NCBI GenBank assembly: GCA_031260295.1
Contig: JAIRKE010000054.1
Location: 80,654-144,653, forward strand
Direction of reading: 5' to 3'
Length of the DNA: 64,000 nt
Origin: Azonexus sp.
GTDB taxonomy: Bacteria > Pseudomonadota > Gammaproteobacteria > Burkholderiales > Rhodocyclaceae
Below are positions 55,280 through 62,885 of the stretch, piece after piece (position 1 is the stretch's first letter; every line of letters begins with the position of its first letter). Below the pieces are notes generated by a model that saw only the letters and a list, made by a program, of their open reading frames with translations, ran no database searches and had not been told where the DNA came from. The position numbers were made by a program, and so were the translations under genes.

Positions 55280-57091
55280 ATGCCTATCTTCCGCCCGCGC
55301 CCACTCCTGTCGTTGATCGGCCGTCGCCTCCGGCGCAACGGGAGCGCCCGCAAGCGCAGCGAAGACGCCTTGGCCGAATCGCTCGGCAAGCTGCGCGAAG
55401 CGCGGGAAGCGTTGCAGCTCTACACCAAGATCTTCGAGCACAGCGGCGAGGCGATCATGGTTACCGATCGCGACAACCGTATCGTCGCCGTCAATCCGGC
55501 CTTCGTCCGGCATACCGGCTACTCGCTAGAGCAGATCGCCGGCCAGAATCCGCGCCTGCTGGCTTCCGGGCGCACGCCGCCCGAAACCTACGTCGCACTA
55601 TGGACCGCTCTGCAGGACAAGGGCTACTGGCAGGGCGAACTGTGGGACCGCAACCGCAACGGCCGCATCTACCCGAAATGGACGACTATTTCGGCAATCC
55701 GCGACAAACACGGGACGACCACCCACTTCATCGCCAGCTTCACCGACATCAGCGAGCGCAAGGCGGCCGAGGAACGCATCGAGAACCTCACCCACCGCGA
55801 CAGCCTGACCGGCCTGTTCAACCGCCACAACCTGGAAATCCGCCTGTCACAGGCACTGCTTTCGGCGCGCCGGGAAGATCAGTTCCTGGCCGTGCTGCTC
55901 ATCGACCTCGACCGTTTCAAGGTCATCAACGACACGCTCGGCCACCCCGTCGGCGACCAGTTGCTGATCGAAGTCGCCCAGCGTCTGCTCGGCTGCGTGC
56001 GTGAAAGCGACATCGTCGCCCGCCAGGGCGGCGACGAGTTTGTGGTCGTGGCCAACACGCTCGACTCGCCAGCCATGGCCTCGCTGGTCGCCGCCAAGAT
56101 TCTGCACGCCCTGGCCCAGCCCTACGACATCGGCACCGATCGCCTGCACACCAGCCCGAGCATCGGCATCGCCATTTTCCCCGGCGATGGCGAGGACGCC
56201 GCGACGCTGATGAAGAACGCCGACGCGGCGATGTATCACGCCAAGGAGCAGGGTCGCAACAACCTGCAATACTTCACAGCTGAACTCAACGCCGCGGCCA
56301 GCGAGCGCCTGCGGCTCGAACGCGAGCTGCGCCTGGCGCTCGAGCAAAACCAGTTCGAGCTGCACTACCAGCCGCAATTCGCCGGCGACGCCAGCGATTT
56401 CGTCCGGCCGCAGGCGGTCGAGGCCCTGATCCGCTGGCGCCATCCGCAGCACGGTCTGGTGCCGCCCGATCGCTTCATCCCGGTGGCCGAGGAATCCGGG
56501 CTGATCGAAGCGATCGGCGACTGGGTGCTGGACGAGGCCTGCTGCCAGTTGGCCGAGTGGAAAGAGGCCGGCATCGGCCCCCGGCGCGTGGCGGTGAACA
56601 TTTCCGTGCACCAGTTGCGTAACGCCGGTCTGGTCAAGCGGGTTGGCGAGATCATGCAACGCTACCACCTGGCGCAAGACGAACTGGAACTGGAAATCAC
56701 CGAATCGGTGGCCATGAGCGATCCGGCCAGCGCCATCGCGCAATTGGATGCTTTGCGCCGGCTGGGCGTGATGCTGGCCATCGACGATTTCGGCACCGGC
56801 TATTCCTCGCTGGCCTACCTGAAGCGGCTGCCGATCCAGGTGCTCAAGCTCGACCGGGCTTTCGTCCGCGACATCGAGACCGACGAGAACGACGCGGCGA
56901 TCAGCGCCGCCACGCTGGCCCTGGCCCACAGCCTCGGCCTCAAGGTGGTGGCCGAAGGCATCGAGACCGAGGGCCAGAGCCGCTTCCTGCGCGCCCACGG
57001 CTGCGACTTGCTGCAAGGCTATCTGTACGGCCGCCCGGAACCGGCGGCAACCCTGGCCGCCCGCTGGAGAGTTGCCAGTACCAACGTTTGA
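55280..57091 (+). CDS. PAS-GGDEF-EAL cyclic di-GMP protein
   Basis: A 603-residue soluble protein. A short coiled coil precedes a PAS domain (about 60-170, including GYSLEQIAGQNPRLLASG). The GGDEF domain has the intact site RQGGDEFVVV near 249. An EAL domain begins near 380 (VEALIRWRHPQHG), with the downstream DDFGTGYSSLAYL and VVAEGIETEGQ motifs. Both domains look active, so it could make or break cyclic di-GMP depending on the PAS signal. Confidence 0.92.
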   Translation: MPIFRPRPLLSLIGRRLRRNGSARKRSEDALAESLGKLREAREALQLYTKIFEHSGEAIMVTDRDNRIVAVNPAFVRHTGYSLEQIAGQNPRLLASGRTPPETYVALWTALQDKGYWQGELWDRNRNGRIYPKWTTISAIRDKHGTTTHFIASFTDISERKAAEERIENLTHRDSLTGLFNRHNLEIRLSQALLSARREDQFLAVLLIDLDRFKVINDTLGHPVGDQLLIEVAQRLLGCVRESDIVARQGGDEFVVVANTLDSPAMASLVAAKILHALAQPYDIGTDRLHTSPSIGIAIFPGDGEDAATLMKNADAAMYHAKEQGRNNLQYFTAELNAAASERLRLERELRLALEQNQFELHYQPQFAGDASDFVRPQAVEALIRWRHPQHGLVPPDRFIPVAEESGLIEAIGDWVLDEACCQLAEWKEAGIGPRRVAVNISVHQLRNAGLVKRVGEIMQRYHLAQDELELEITESVAMSDPASAIAQLDALRRLGVMLAIDDFGTGYSSLAYLKRLPIQVLKLDRAFVRDIETDENDAAISAATLALAHSLGLKVVAEGIETEGQSRFLRAHGCDLLQGYLYGRPEPAATLAARWRVASTNV

Positions 57092-57106
57092 CCCACAACC
57101 ACAAAA

Positions 57107-57649
57107 ATGTCACTTGAATTTCGCGTCGCTGACCGGGCTGATGCCGGACAAATTGCCGCTCTCGTCAACAGCGCCTATCGTCCCACCACCCAGGATGCCG
57201 GCTGGACACACGAAGCGCACTTGGTCGCAGGCGATAGAATCACGGCCGAGCAAGTGCTTTCCCTGTTTGACCAGCAGTCCGCGATTCTGCTCCTGTGTGC
57301 CGCGGCAAAAATCGTGGCCTGCGTGCACGTCCAAGGCGACCAGCCGGGCACTGCTTACATTGGCATGCTGGCAACCGACCCCAAACGGCAAGCTCAAGGT
57401 CTTGGCAAGCAAATGCTTCGTCATGCCGAGGCGTATGCCACCGCGCATTTCGCGGCTATGACGCTCAATATGACGGTTCTGTCGTCGCGACCAGAACTCT
57501 TGGCCTTCTACGAGCGACGCGGTTACGCTCTAACCGGGGAGATCAAGGAATATCCATTGTCTGCCGAAATCGGGCGGCCCTTGGCTCCGGACATTCACCT
57601 ACTCGCGCTGGTAAAAACACCGCCTAAAACTTTGGCGTCAGGACTTTAG
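57107..57649 (+). CDS. GNAT-family N-acetyltransferase
   Basis: A 180-residue acetyltransferase. The acetyl-CoA motif A region is MLATDPKRQAQGLGKQMLRHAE, and FYERRGYALTG is motif B. The target is unknown. It starts 15 bases after the EAL gene. Its 3' end overlaps the recG stop by 12 bases in convergent orientation. Confidence 0.85.
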   Translation: MSLEFRVADRADAGQIAALVNSAYRPTTQDAGWTHEAHLVAGDRITAEQVLSLFDQQSAILLLCAAAKIVACVHVQGDQPGTAYIGMLATDPKRQAQGLGKQMLRHAEAYATAHFAAMTLNMTVLSSRPELLAFYERRGYALTGEIKEYPLSAEIGRPLAPDIHLLALVKTPPKTLASGL

Positions 57650-59689
57650 CAACTCCTCGCGCGCCCCGAGCCAGCGCCGCAGGTGCGCTGCGGCCAGGGT
57701 TGGATGGGCGTTGAGCATTTCCTCGGCAACGGTGCGCGCCAGTTCGACCAGCTCGGCGTCTTGCTCCAGGTCGGCGTAGCGCAACAGCGGCACGCCGCTC
57801 TGGCGGGCCCCGACGAACTCGCCTGGACCGCGCAACTGCAAATCCCGGCGGGCAATTTCGAAACCATCGCTGTGCTCGAAAATGATCTTCAGGCGCTGGC
57901 GGGCAACCTCGCCCAACGGCCCGGCATAGATCAGCACGCAGCTCGATTCGTACCGGCCGCGTCCGACCCGGCCGCGCAACTGGTGCAGTTGCGACAGGCC
58001 GAAGCGTTCGGCGTGCTCGATCACCATCAGGCTGGCATTGGGCACGTCTACGCCGACCTCGATCACCGTCGTCGCCACCAGCACATCGATGCCACCGGCG
58101 GCGAAAGCGACCATCACCGCCTGCTTGTCGCCAGCCTTGAGCCGGCCGTGCACCAGGCCGACGCGCAGGCCCGGCAACTCGGCCGCAAGCTGGGCGTAGG
58201 TTTCCTCGGCGGTCTGCAACTGCAAGGCCTCCGATTCCTCGATCAGCGGGCATACCCAATAGGCTTGGCGGCCCTCCTCGACATGCTTCCTAACAAAACC
58301 GACCACGTCGGCACGGCGGTTGTCGGCAACCAGCCGGGTCTTGATCGGGGTGCGTCCGGGCGGCAATTCGTCGAGCACGGTAACGTCGAGGTCGGCGTAA
58401 TAACTCATGGCCAGCGTGCGCGGGATCGGCGTTGCCGACATCATCAATTGGTGCGGATTCCCACCCTTCTTGCGCAGGGCCAGCCGCTGGGCGACACCAA
58501 AGCGGTGCTGCTCGTCGACGATGGCCAGGCCCAGGCGGGCGAAATCGACGCTGTCCTGGATCAGCGCATGGGTGCCGACCACCAGTTGCGCTTCGCCTGC
58601 CGCGGCCGCCAGTTGCTCCCGTTTAGCCTTGCTTTTCAGGCTGCCAGCCAGCCAAGCGACGCGCACGCCGAGCGGCTGCAGCCAGTCGCACAACTTCAGA
58701 TAGTGTTGCTCGGCGAGGATTTCGGTCGGCGCCATGAACGCCGCCTGCCAGCCGGCGGAAATCGCCTGGCAGGCGGCCAGCGCGGCGACGATGGTCTTGC
58801 CGGCCCCGACATCGCCCTGCAACAGGCGCTGCATCGGGTAGGGCTGGGCCAGATCGCCGCCGATCTCGGCCAGCGCCCGCGTCTGCGCCCCGGTCAAACC
58901 GAAGGGCAGGCTGTCGAGCAGGCGGGCGCCAAGATCGTCCCGCGCCCGCAGCACCGGCGCGCCTTGGTCACGGCGGGCGAGATAAGCGCGGCGCAGGGAA
59001 AGCTGCTGGGCCAGCACCTCATCGAACTTGATCCGCCGCCAGGCCGGGTGCTGGCGCGCCTGCAAGGCATCGCGGTCGGCATCCGGCGGCGGCATGTGGA
59101 GAAAGCGCAGGCTGCGCGCGAAACCGGCCAGTTTCAGGCGCTGGCGCAGTTCATCGGGCAGGGTGTCGGCCAGCGTGTTGGCTGATTCGGCCTCGGCCAG
59201 CGCCGCGCCGATCAGCTTCTGCAAAGTGCCATTGCCAACCCCGGCGGTCGTCGGATAAACCGGCGTCAAGGCCGCCGGCAGCGGCTCGCCTTCGGCGATT
59301 TTGCGCAAGCGCGGATGCACCATCTCCAGCCCGAAAAAGCCACCGCGCACTTCGCCAAAGACGCGGATGCGTGCGCCCTCGGCCAGCATCGCCTGTTGGC
59401 TCGGGTAAAAGCTGAAGAAGCGCAGCGTGATCTCGCCACTGGCATCGGCAGCGCGCACCACCAACTGCCGGCGCGGCCGAAACTGCACTTCGCTGTGCCG
59501 AACAGTCAGTTCCAACTGCACCGCCTCACCATTCAGGGCGCGCTCCACCGAGGTAAGGCACGTTTCGTCCTCGTAGCGCAGCGGCAGGTGTAGCAGCAAA
59601 TCGGCCTCGCTGTGGAGGCCGATCTTGGCGAGTTTCTTGCGCAGCGCCTCAGCGGCGCGGATCGGGGCTGGCGCTCCGCCCGTTTCCAT
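57638..59689 (-). CDS. recG: ATP-dependent DNA helicase RecG
   Basis: Unwinds branched DNA such as stalled replication forks. The 683-residue protein has the N-terminal wedge/OB region, Walker A GDVGAGKTIVA, motif II DEQH (IVDEQHRFG), SATPIPRTLAMS and the VI motif HQLRGRVGRG. It is the last chromosomal gene before the mobile element. recG neighbours are not usual integration sites, so the boundary beyond it may be elsewhere. Confidence 0.95.
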   Translation of the reverse strand: METGGAPAPIRAAEALRKKLAKIGLHSEADLLLHLPLRYEDETCLTSVERALNGEAVQLELTVRHSEVQFRPRRQLVVRAADASGEITLRFFSFYPSQQAMLAEGARIRVFGEVRGGFFGLEMVHPRLRKIAEGEPLPAALTPVYPTTAGVGNGTLQKLIGAALAEAESANTLADTLPDELRQRLKLAGFARSLRFLHMPPPDADRDALQARQHPAWRRIKFDEVLAQQLSLRRAYLARRDQGAPVLRARDDLGARLLDSLPFGLTGAQTRALAEIGGDLAQPYPMQRLLQGDVGAGKTIVAALAACQAISAGWQAAFMAPTEILAEQHYLKLCDWLQPLGVRVAWLAGSLKSKAKREQLAAAAGEAQLVVGTHALIQDSVDFARLGLAIVDEQHRFGVAQRLALRKKGGNPHQLMMSATPIPRTLAMSYYADLDVTVLDELPPGRTPIKTRLVADNRRADVVGFVRKHVEEGRQAYWVCPLIEESEALQLQTAEETYAQLAAELPGLRVGLVHGRLKAGDKQAVMVAFAAGGIDVLVATTVIEVGVDVPNASLMVIEHAERFGLSQLHQLRGRVGRGRYESSCVLIYAGPLGEVARQRLKIIFEHSDGFEIARRDLQLRGPGEFVGARQSGVPLLRYADLEQDAELVELARTVAEEMLNAHPTLAAAHLRRWLGAREELLKS

Positions 59690-59952
59690 CGCCTAAATTG
59701 ACCGGCACGCCCGCCAGGGCGCGTCCGGGTTGAATGCAATGTTGCACCTGCACGGCTCCCAAGCGGTTGTTTTGGATCGCATTTTTCCTGGTTTTGAGGC
59801 GGTGCCTAACCCGAAAAGTGGTGCCCCAATGTGGGACACCTTCGGGGCGGATCGTACCACTTGACGGCCAAGCCGTCCGAGGCGAACGCCAGAAACGGAT
59901 TCCCGACGAAAACGGGAAAACTTGACTTGGCACACTTTTCGTTCTGTTTGTA
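59690..59952. other. Non-coding junction region between recG and element
   Basis: A 263-base stretch without a convincing gene. It contains the recG promoter area. GTGCCCCA and TGGGACAC form a short dyad near 59821. The phrase GTACCACTT recurs at about 59865 and 59951. No tRNA gene or clear direct repeat marks the junction. Confidence 0.4.
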
Positions 59953-59991
59953 CCACTTACTTGGACGCCTAATGGGCGTCCAAGTAAGTGG
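59953..59991. repeat. Perfect 17-base inverted repeat upstream of recombinase
   Basis: CCACTTACTTGGACGCC (59953-59969) is inverted perfectly at 59975-59991 across the five-base loop TAATG. It may be a terminator-like hairpin, a recombination core or an operator for the recombinase. The T-run is lacking. Confidence 0.7.
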
Positions 59992-59997
59992 GGCGGC

Positions 59998-60072
59998 ATC
60001 CGTTTGGCATTTGTTTTTCCCTCTCATTCAACTGTCGTTGAATTTTGAGGAAAAAACAAATGCCAAACGGAT
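59998..60072. repeat. Nested 75-base inverted repeat over the recombinase start
   Basis: The outer arms are 59998-60020 and 60049-60072, each opening or closing with the sequence ATCCGTTTGGCATTTG and its complement, with one extra A in the right arm. The inner hairpin is ATTCAAC-TGTC-GTTGAAT (60026-60043). The ribosome-binding GAGG and the ATG at 60060 lie within the right arm, so the folded RNA would block translation. Confidence 0.7.
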
Positions 60073-61094
60073 ATCGAAGACCCGTAGCGAAGCGGAGTGG
60101 TCGTAGAAGCCCCACGGCGGTTTTAGAAGGCACAACGATGACATCAGACAAGGCGGCAGCAAGGGAAAGGGTGCAACGGTCGAGTAACAAGCCCAAGACA
60201 ACAAAATCCTACGTCAGCCTGACCAAACACCATTTGGATCGGATGACGAATCAGGGATTGAAGATCACGGCCAAAGGGATTGCGGATTACATGAAGCAAT
60301 TGGCGTATTCGGGGGAATTGACCAAATCGAGTTGGTACAAGTTGCGGTGTGCCTTGGCATCGACGCAGGAATTGGGTGGGTTCAAGGATTCGGCGGAACG
60401 GTTGCGGGCGTTGAAGTTTCCCACGGACGCCAAACCGAAGCCCCGTCCCCGTCGGGCCAAAGGTATCGACGGGGACGATTACGCCACGCTGCATCGGGAG
60501 TTGGCGGAAAAGGGGGACTCTGTGGCTTGGGCGTACCTGGTGTTGGCTCGGCATTTGGGCTGTCGCCCTGCCGAAGTAATCAACATCGCGGGAGAGATCG
60601 ACGGCAACGCCACGTATTTCATCCCATCGGCAAAAAAACGGGCGGACGGTCGGGGGCTGGATCGGTTTGTGGAAATCACAGACCAACGGGCGTTGGCTGA
60701 GGTGCGCAGGGCGTTTAGCATCGTCCAAAAAGTGCCTGCTACACAACGGAAGAACCTGCATAACGTCGCGCGAAAACGAATCGCACGGACGGCGGCGGGG
60801 TTGTGGCCACGCCGGGCCGTGTTGCCGACCCTATACACGTTGCGGCATCAGATGGGGTCGGATTTGAAGGCGTCGGGAATGAGTGAGGTGGAATGTGCGG
60901 CCATCATGGGCCACCAATCGACCCGAAGCATCGGGGTATATGGATGGGCCAGGGCGGGGCGTGGTGCCGTCTCGGTGCGTCCGACGAGGGAGACCTTGGC
61001 CAGGGTACGCAAAATTGATCCGCGTGGCTCTGTGCCCGTTAAAACGCCCTTGGCGGGGGTGAAACCTCGTGGGCTTCGTCCAAATGATTCTTGA
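60060..61094 (+). CDS. Tyrosine recombinase-like integrase
   Basis: A 344-residue protein from ATG 60060 after GAGG. Tyrosine-recombinase residues are visible: Arg in RHLGCRPAEVINIAGE, LRH in YTLRHQMGSDL, GHQSTRS, and the probable nucleophile Tyr in RSIGVYGWAR. The first His of HxxR is replaced by Tyr, as in some element-encoded enzymes. The N-terminal 100 residues form a SAM-like DNA-binding region. It lies at the element end next to recG. Its start codon is inside a nested inverted repeat. It could integrate the element or resolve plasmid multimers. Confidence 0.75.
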   Translation: MPNGYRRPVAKRSGRRSPTAVLEGTTMTSDKAAARERVQRSSNKPKTTKSYVSLTKHHLDRMTNQGLKITAKGIADYMKQLAYSGELTKSSWYKLRCALASTQELGGFKDSAERLRALKFPTDAKPKPRPRRAKGIDGDDYATLHRELAEKGDSVAWAYLVLARHLGCRPAEVINIAGEIDGNATYFIPSAKKRADGRGLDRFVEITDQRALAEVRRAFSIVQKVPATQRKNLHNVARKRIARTAAGLWPRRAVLPTLYTLRHQMGSDLKASGMSEVECAAIMGHQSTRSIGVYGWARAGRGAVSVRPTRETLARVRKIDPRGSVPVKTPLAGVKPRGLRPNDS

Positions 61095-61182
61095 CGTGGT
61101 ATTGGGGGCTTCGCGCCCCCAAACCCCTGTCTTGAATGGGCCTTTCCTGCAGTCCCCCCCAAAAGGTCCGGGAGGGGGGACG

Positions 61183-61267
61183 GGGGGGCAAAGCCCCCCG
61201 GAAAACGGGGTTTTGGGGTTTGGGGTTTTTTGAGCGTAAGCGACCACCGCCCGCCCCCTGGGGGGCG
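61183..61267. repeat. G/C-skewed zone with hairpins and GGGGTTTT repeats
   Basis: A 7-base stem GGGGGGC-AAA-GCCCCCC is at 61183-61199. GGGG-TTTT-GGGG-TTT-GGGG occupies 61207-61225. A second hairpin, CGCCCC and GGGGCG, is near 61252-61267. The strand asymmetry is strong, with C-runs before and G-runs after. It lies between the recombinase and the iterons in a 443-base gap without a gene, and may be part of the replication or transfer origin. Confidence 0.45.
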
Positions 61268-61371
61268 AGGCGGAAGGGGGGCATCTTAAAATCTTTTTAA
61301 AACCTTTTTTTGCCTTTTAAAAACCTTATAGGCCCGGCAAACCCGCATGAATACTAGGTTTTTTGGGGGGT

Positions 61372-61448
61372 ATTCACCTCAAAACCGGGGTGCATTCACC
61401 TCAAAACCGGGGTTAAAACACCTCAAAAATGGGGAACCTCACCTCAAC
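61372..61448 (+). repeat. Iteron-like repeats, probable replication origin
   Basis: ATTCACCTCAAAACCGGGGT at 61372-61391 is repeated exactly at 61394-61413, a 22-base period equal to two helical turns. A degenerate third copy is at 61416-61435 (15 of 20 identical) and a partial one begins at 61440. An inverted half-copy is near 61470 (GGGGTGAA). They lie about 90-165 bases before the Rep gene, as in iteron-controlled plasmids. AT-rich sequence precedes them. A TTATCCATT at 61511 is a weak DnaA-box-like match. Confidence 0.75.
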
Positions 61449-61537
61449 AAAGAAAAAATTCGCCAATTGGGGTGAAAACTTGACAAGGATTTTCTGATTG
61501 CTAGATTGAGTTATCCATTTATTTTGAAGACCACTCA

Positions 61538-62398
61538 ATGAAAAAAAATAGCAGCATTACCAAGCCTGACGCCATTGACGTTACCCGCTGGGACGGCGGA
61601 AGCGTGATTATGTCCAACGCCCTGAGTGCGGGCGTGCATAGGCTGAATCTTGAAGGCAAGCAGTCGCTTTGCCTGGCTATGGCCCAAATCGACGCCGGGA
61701 AAGCTACCACCGACGATAGGGGGGCATTGTGCGTGGAATTTATCGCGCAGGAATTCCACGAGTATTACCCTGTGTCAGAACATCACGTTTACGAACGAAT
61801 GAAAGACGGCGTTGACAACATTTTGAAAGCTAAAGTTTCCTTCATGGACGGCAATGAAAAAGTGCATTGGCCGTGGGTGATGGAAGCTCGATACATTGAT
61901 GGGGAAGGGCGGATTGCGATCGAGTTCAATCCCAAGCTCACCCCGCACATCACACGTGAAATGTCAAAAATGGGAGGATACACCCTCTACAAACTCAAAG
62001 CCGTTTCACCGCTTTCGTTTTACCCGTGGAAAATTTACGAAATTCTTAGCCAATACAGATCGACGGGATGGCATGAAATGGAATTGGACGATCTGCACGA
62101 ACGGCTCGGAACACCGCCCACATATCGCAAAGACTTTTTTAAATTCAAAGAAAAAGTGTTGAATAATGCGGCTAAAGAGTTGTTGGAAAAATCAAAAGTA
62201 GCGCTGACGTTTGAAGCGATCCGCACGTATGGCAGGCGGTACAAAAAAATCAAATTCACTTTCCAGGACGTTTTCACCGCACAAGAAGAAGCCGAAAAAG
62301 CCATCAAGCAAGCACAGACACAGGCAATACAGCCTATCAATAACGTTGCCCCCCCGCCCGCCAAAAACGGCAAGCGTGAGGCTATCGCGTGGCTATAA
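61538..62398 (+). CDS. Replication initiator protein, Rep_3 (RepB/RepE) type
   Basis: A 286-residue plasmid initiator of the Rep_3 superfamily, which binds iterons to start replication. Opening VIMSNALSAG and later LSFYPWKIYEILSQYRSTGWHEMELDDL and YRKDFFKFKEKVL match the two winged-helix arrangement of RepE/RepA members. The coding sequence is AT-richer and has codon choices unlike the chromosome. It is preceded by iterons, indicating a plasmid origin for the region. Its C-terminal tail (IKQAQTQAIQPINN) is low in complexity. Confidence 0.85.
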   Translation: MKKNSSITKPDAIDVTRWDGGSVIMSNALSAGVHRLNLEGKQSLCLAMAQIDAGKATTDDRGALCVEFIAQEFHEYYPVSEHHVYERMKDGVDNILKAKVSFMDGNEKVHWPWVMEARYIDGEGRIAIEFNPKLTPHITREMSKMGGYTLYKLKAVSPLSFYPWKIYEILSQYRSTGWHEMELDDLHERLGTPPTYRKDFFKFKEKVLNNAAKELLEKSKVALTFEAIRTYGRRYKKIKFTFQDVFTAQEEAEKAIKQAQTQAIQPINNVAPPPAKNGKREAIAWL

Positions 62399-62449
62399 CG
62401 TGTTTTTTCGGATAGAGTCGGCTGAAGCCACACCAGAAAGGAAATTACC

Positions 62450-62710
62450 ATGCCCCGCAAACGCACCGTACCCAAAGATGTCGCCGAATGGCAAAAAGAA
62501 ACTGAGCGAGAAATGAGCTATGAGGAATACCTTTTGGGCGGGTACTCACTCAAACCTCAAGAGGATATGAAAATGTTTAGGGAGGTGGAGGAACAGGCTC
62601 GGGCGAATTTGCGCCCAGGCGAAACCCTGCCCGAAGATTGGCTTGGTGTGGTGGAGGTGTCGTTGCGAGATCCGAATCCTCGCTTTTTGCAAACATTCTT
62701 CCAGAGTTGA
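62450..62710 (+). CDS. Small unknown element-encoded protein
   Basis: An 86-residue acidic-helical protein beginning MPRKRTVPKD after a good AAAGGAAA site, 51 bases behind rep. YEEYLLGGYSL and DWLGVVEVSL are its only notable hydrophobic patches. No membrane segment or known family is recognised. It may be a plasmid copy-number or anti-restriction-type accessory, but nothing supports a choice. Confidence 0.55.
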   Translation: MPRKRTVPKDVAEWQKETEREMSYEEYLLGGYSLKPQEDMKMFREVEEQARANLRPGETLPEDWLGVVEVSLRDPNPRFLQTFFQS

Positions 62711-62774
62711 CAGCGACAGCAATAACCGGTTGAATGGTTTTGTGTTTCAGCCACGACGCAGGCAAAAAACACCG

Positions 62775-62802
62775 CCCCACCTGATGACAAGACCAGGTGG
62801 GG
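62775..62802 (+). terminator. Terminator downstream of the small element gene
   Basis: CCCCACCTG (62775-62783) pairs with CAGGTGGGG (62794-62802) across ten bases and is followed by a TACCTTATTTTC tail. It ends the rep transcript and isolates the repeat that follows. Confidence 0.75.
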
Positions 62803-62814
62803 TACCTTATTTTC

Positions 62815-62842
62815 GTTTACCGCCGTGTAGGCGGTTTAGAAA
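62815..62842 (+). repeat. Solitary type I-F-like CRISPR repeat unit
   Basis: Exactly 28 bases, the I-F repeat length. It opens GTTTA, has the stem CCGCC with loop GTGTA and closing GGCGG, and ends TTTAGAAA. Published I-F repeats have the same layout (GTTCA, stem CTGCC/GGCAG, then TAAGAAA or TTAGAAA). The stem differs by a compensatory C-G for T-A pair, so the Cas6f hairpin is preserved. There is no second copy within the window and no cas gene. It lies 13 bases after the terminator and 43 before the traY-like start. RNA anti-CRISPRs built from solitary repeats are known on phages and plasmids; that function here is inference. Confidence 0.6.
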
Positions 62843-62885
62843 ACTTGTTTCGTAATTTAAAAAGAATTACTTGCGAGTTCTTTTT

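Noticed and set aside
59690-59960. tRNA gene as integration site
   Set aside because: No cloverleaf or T-loop GTTCRANNC was seen beside recG.
61505-61530. DnaA box at TTATCCATT
   Set aside because: Only seven of nine positions match and there is no second box; mentioned only in passing at the origin.
62815-62842. CRISPR array
   Set aside because: Only one repeat is present; no second copy was found in the flanking 200 bases, so it is reported as a solitary unit rather than an array.
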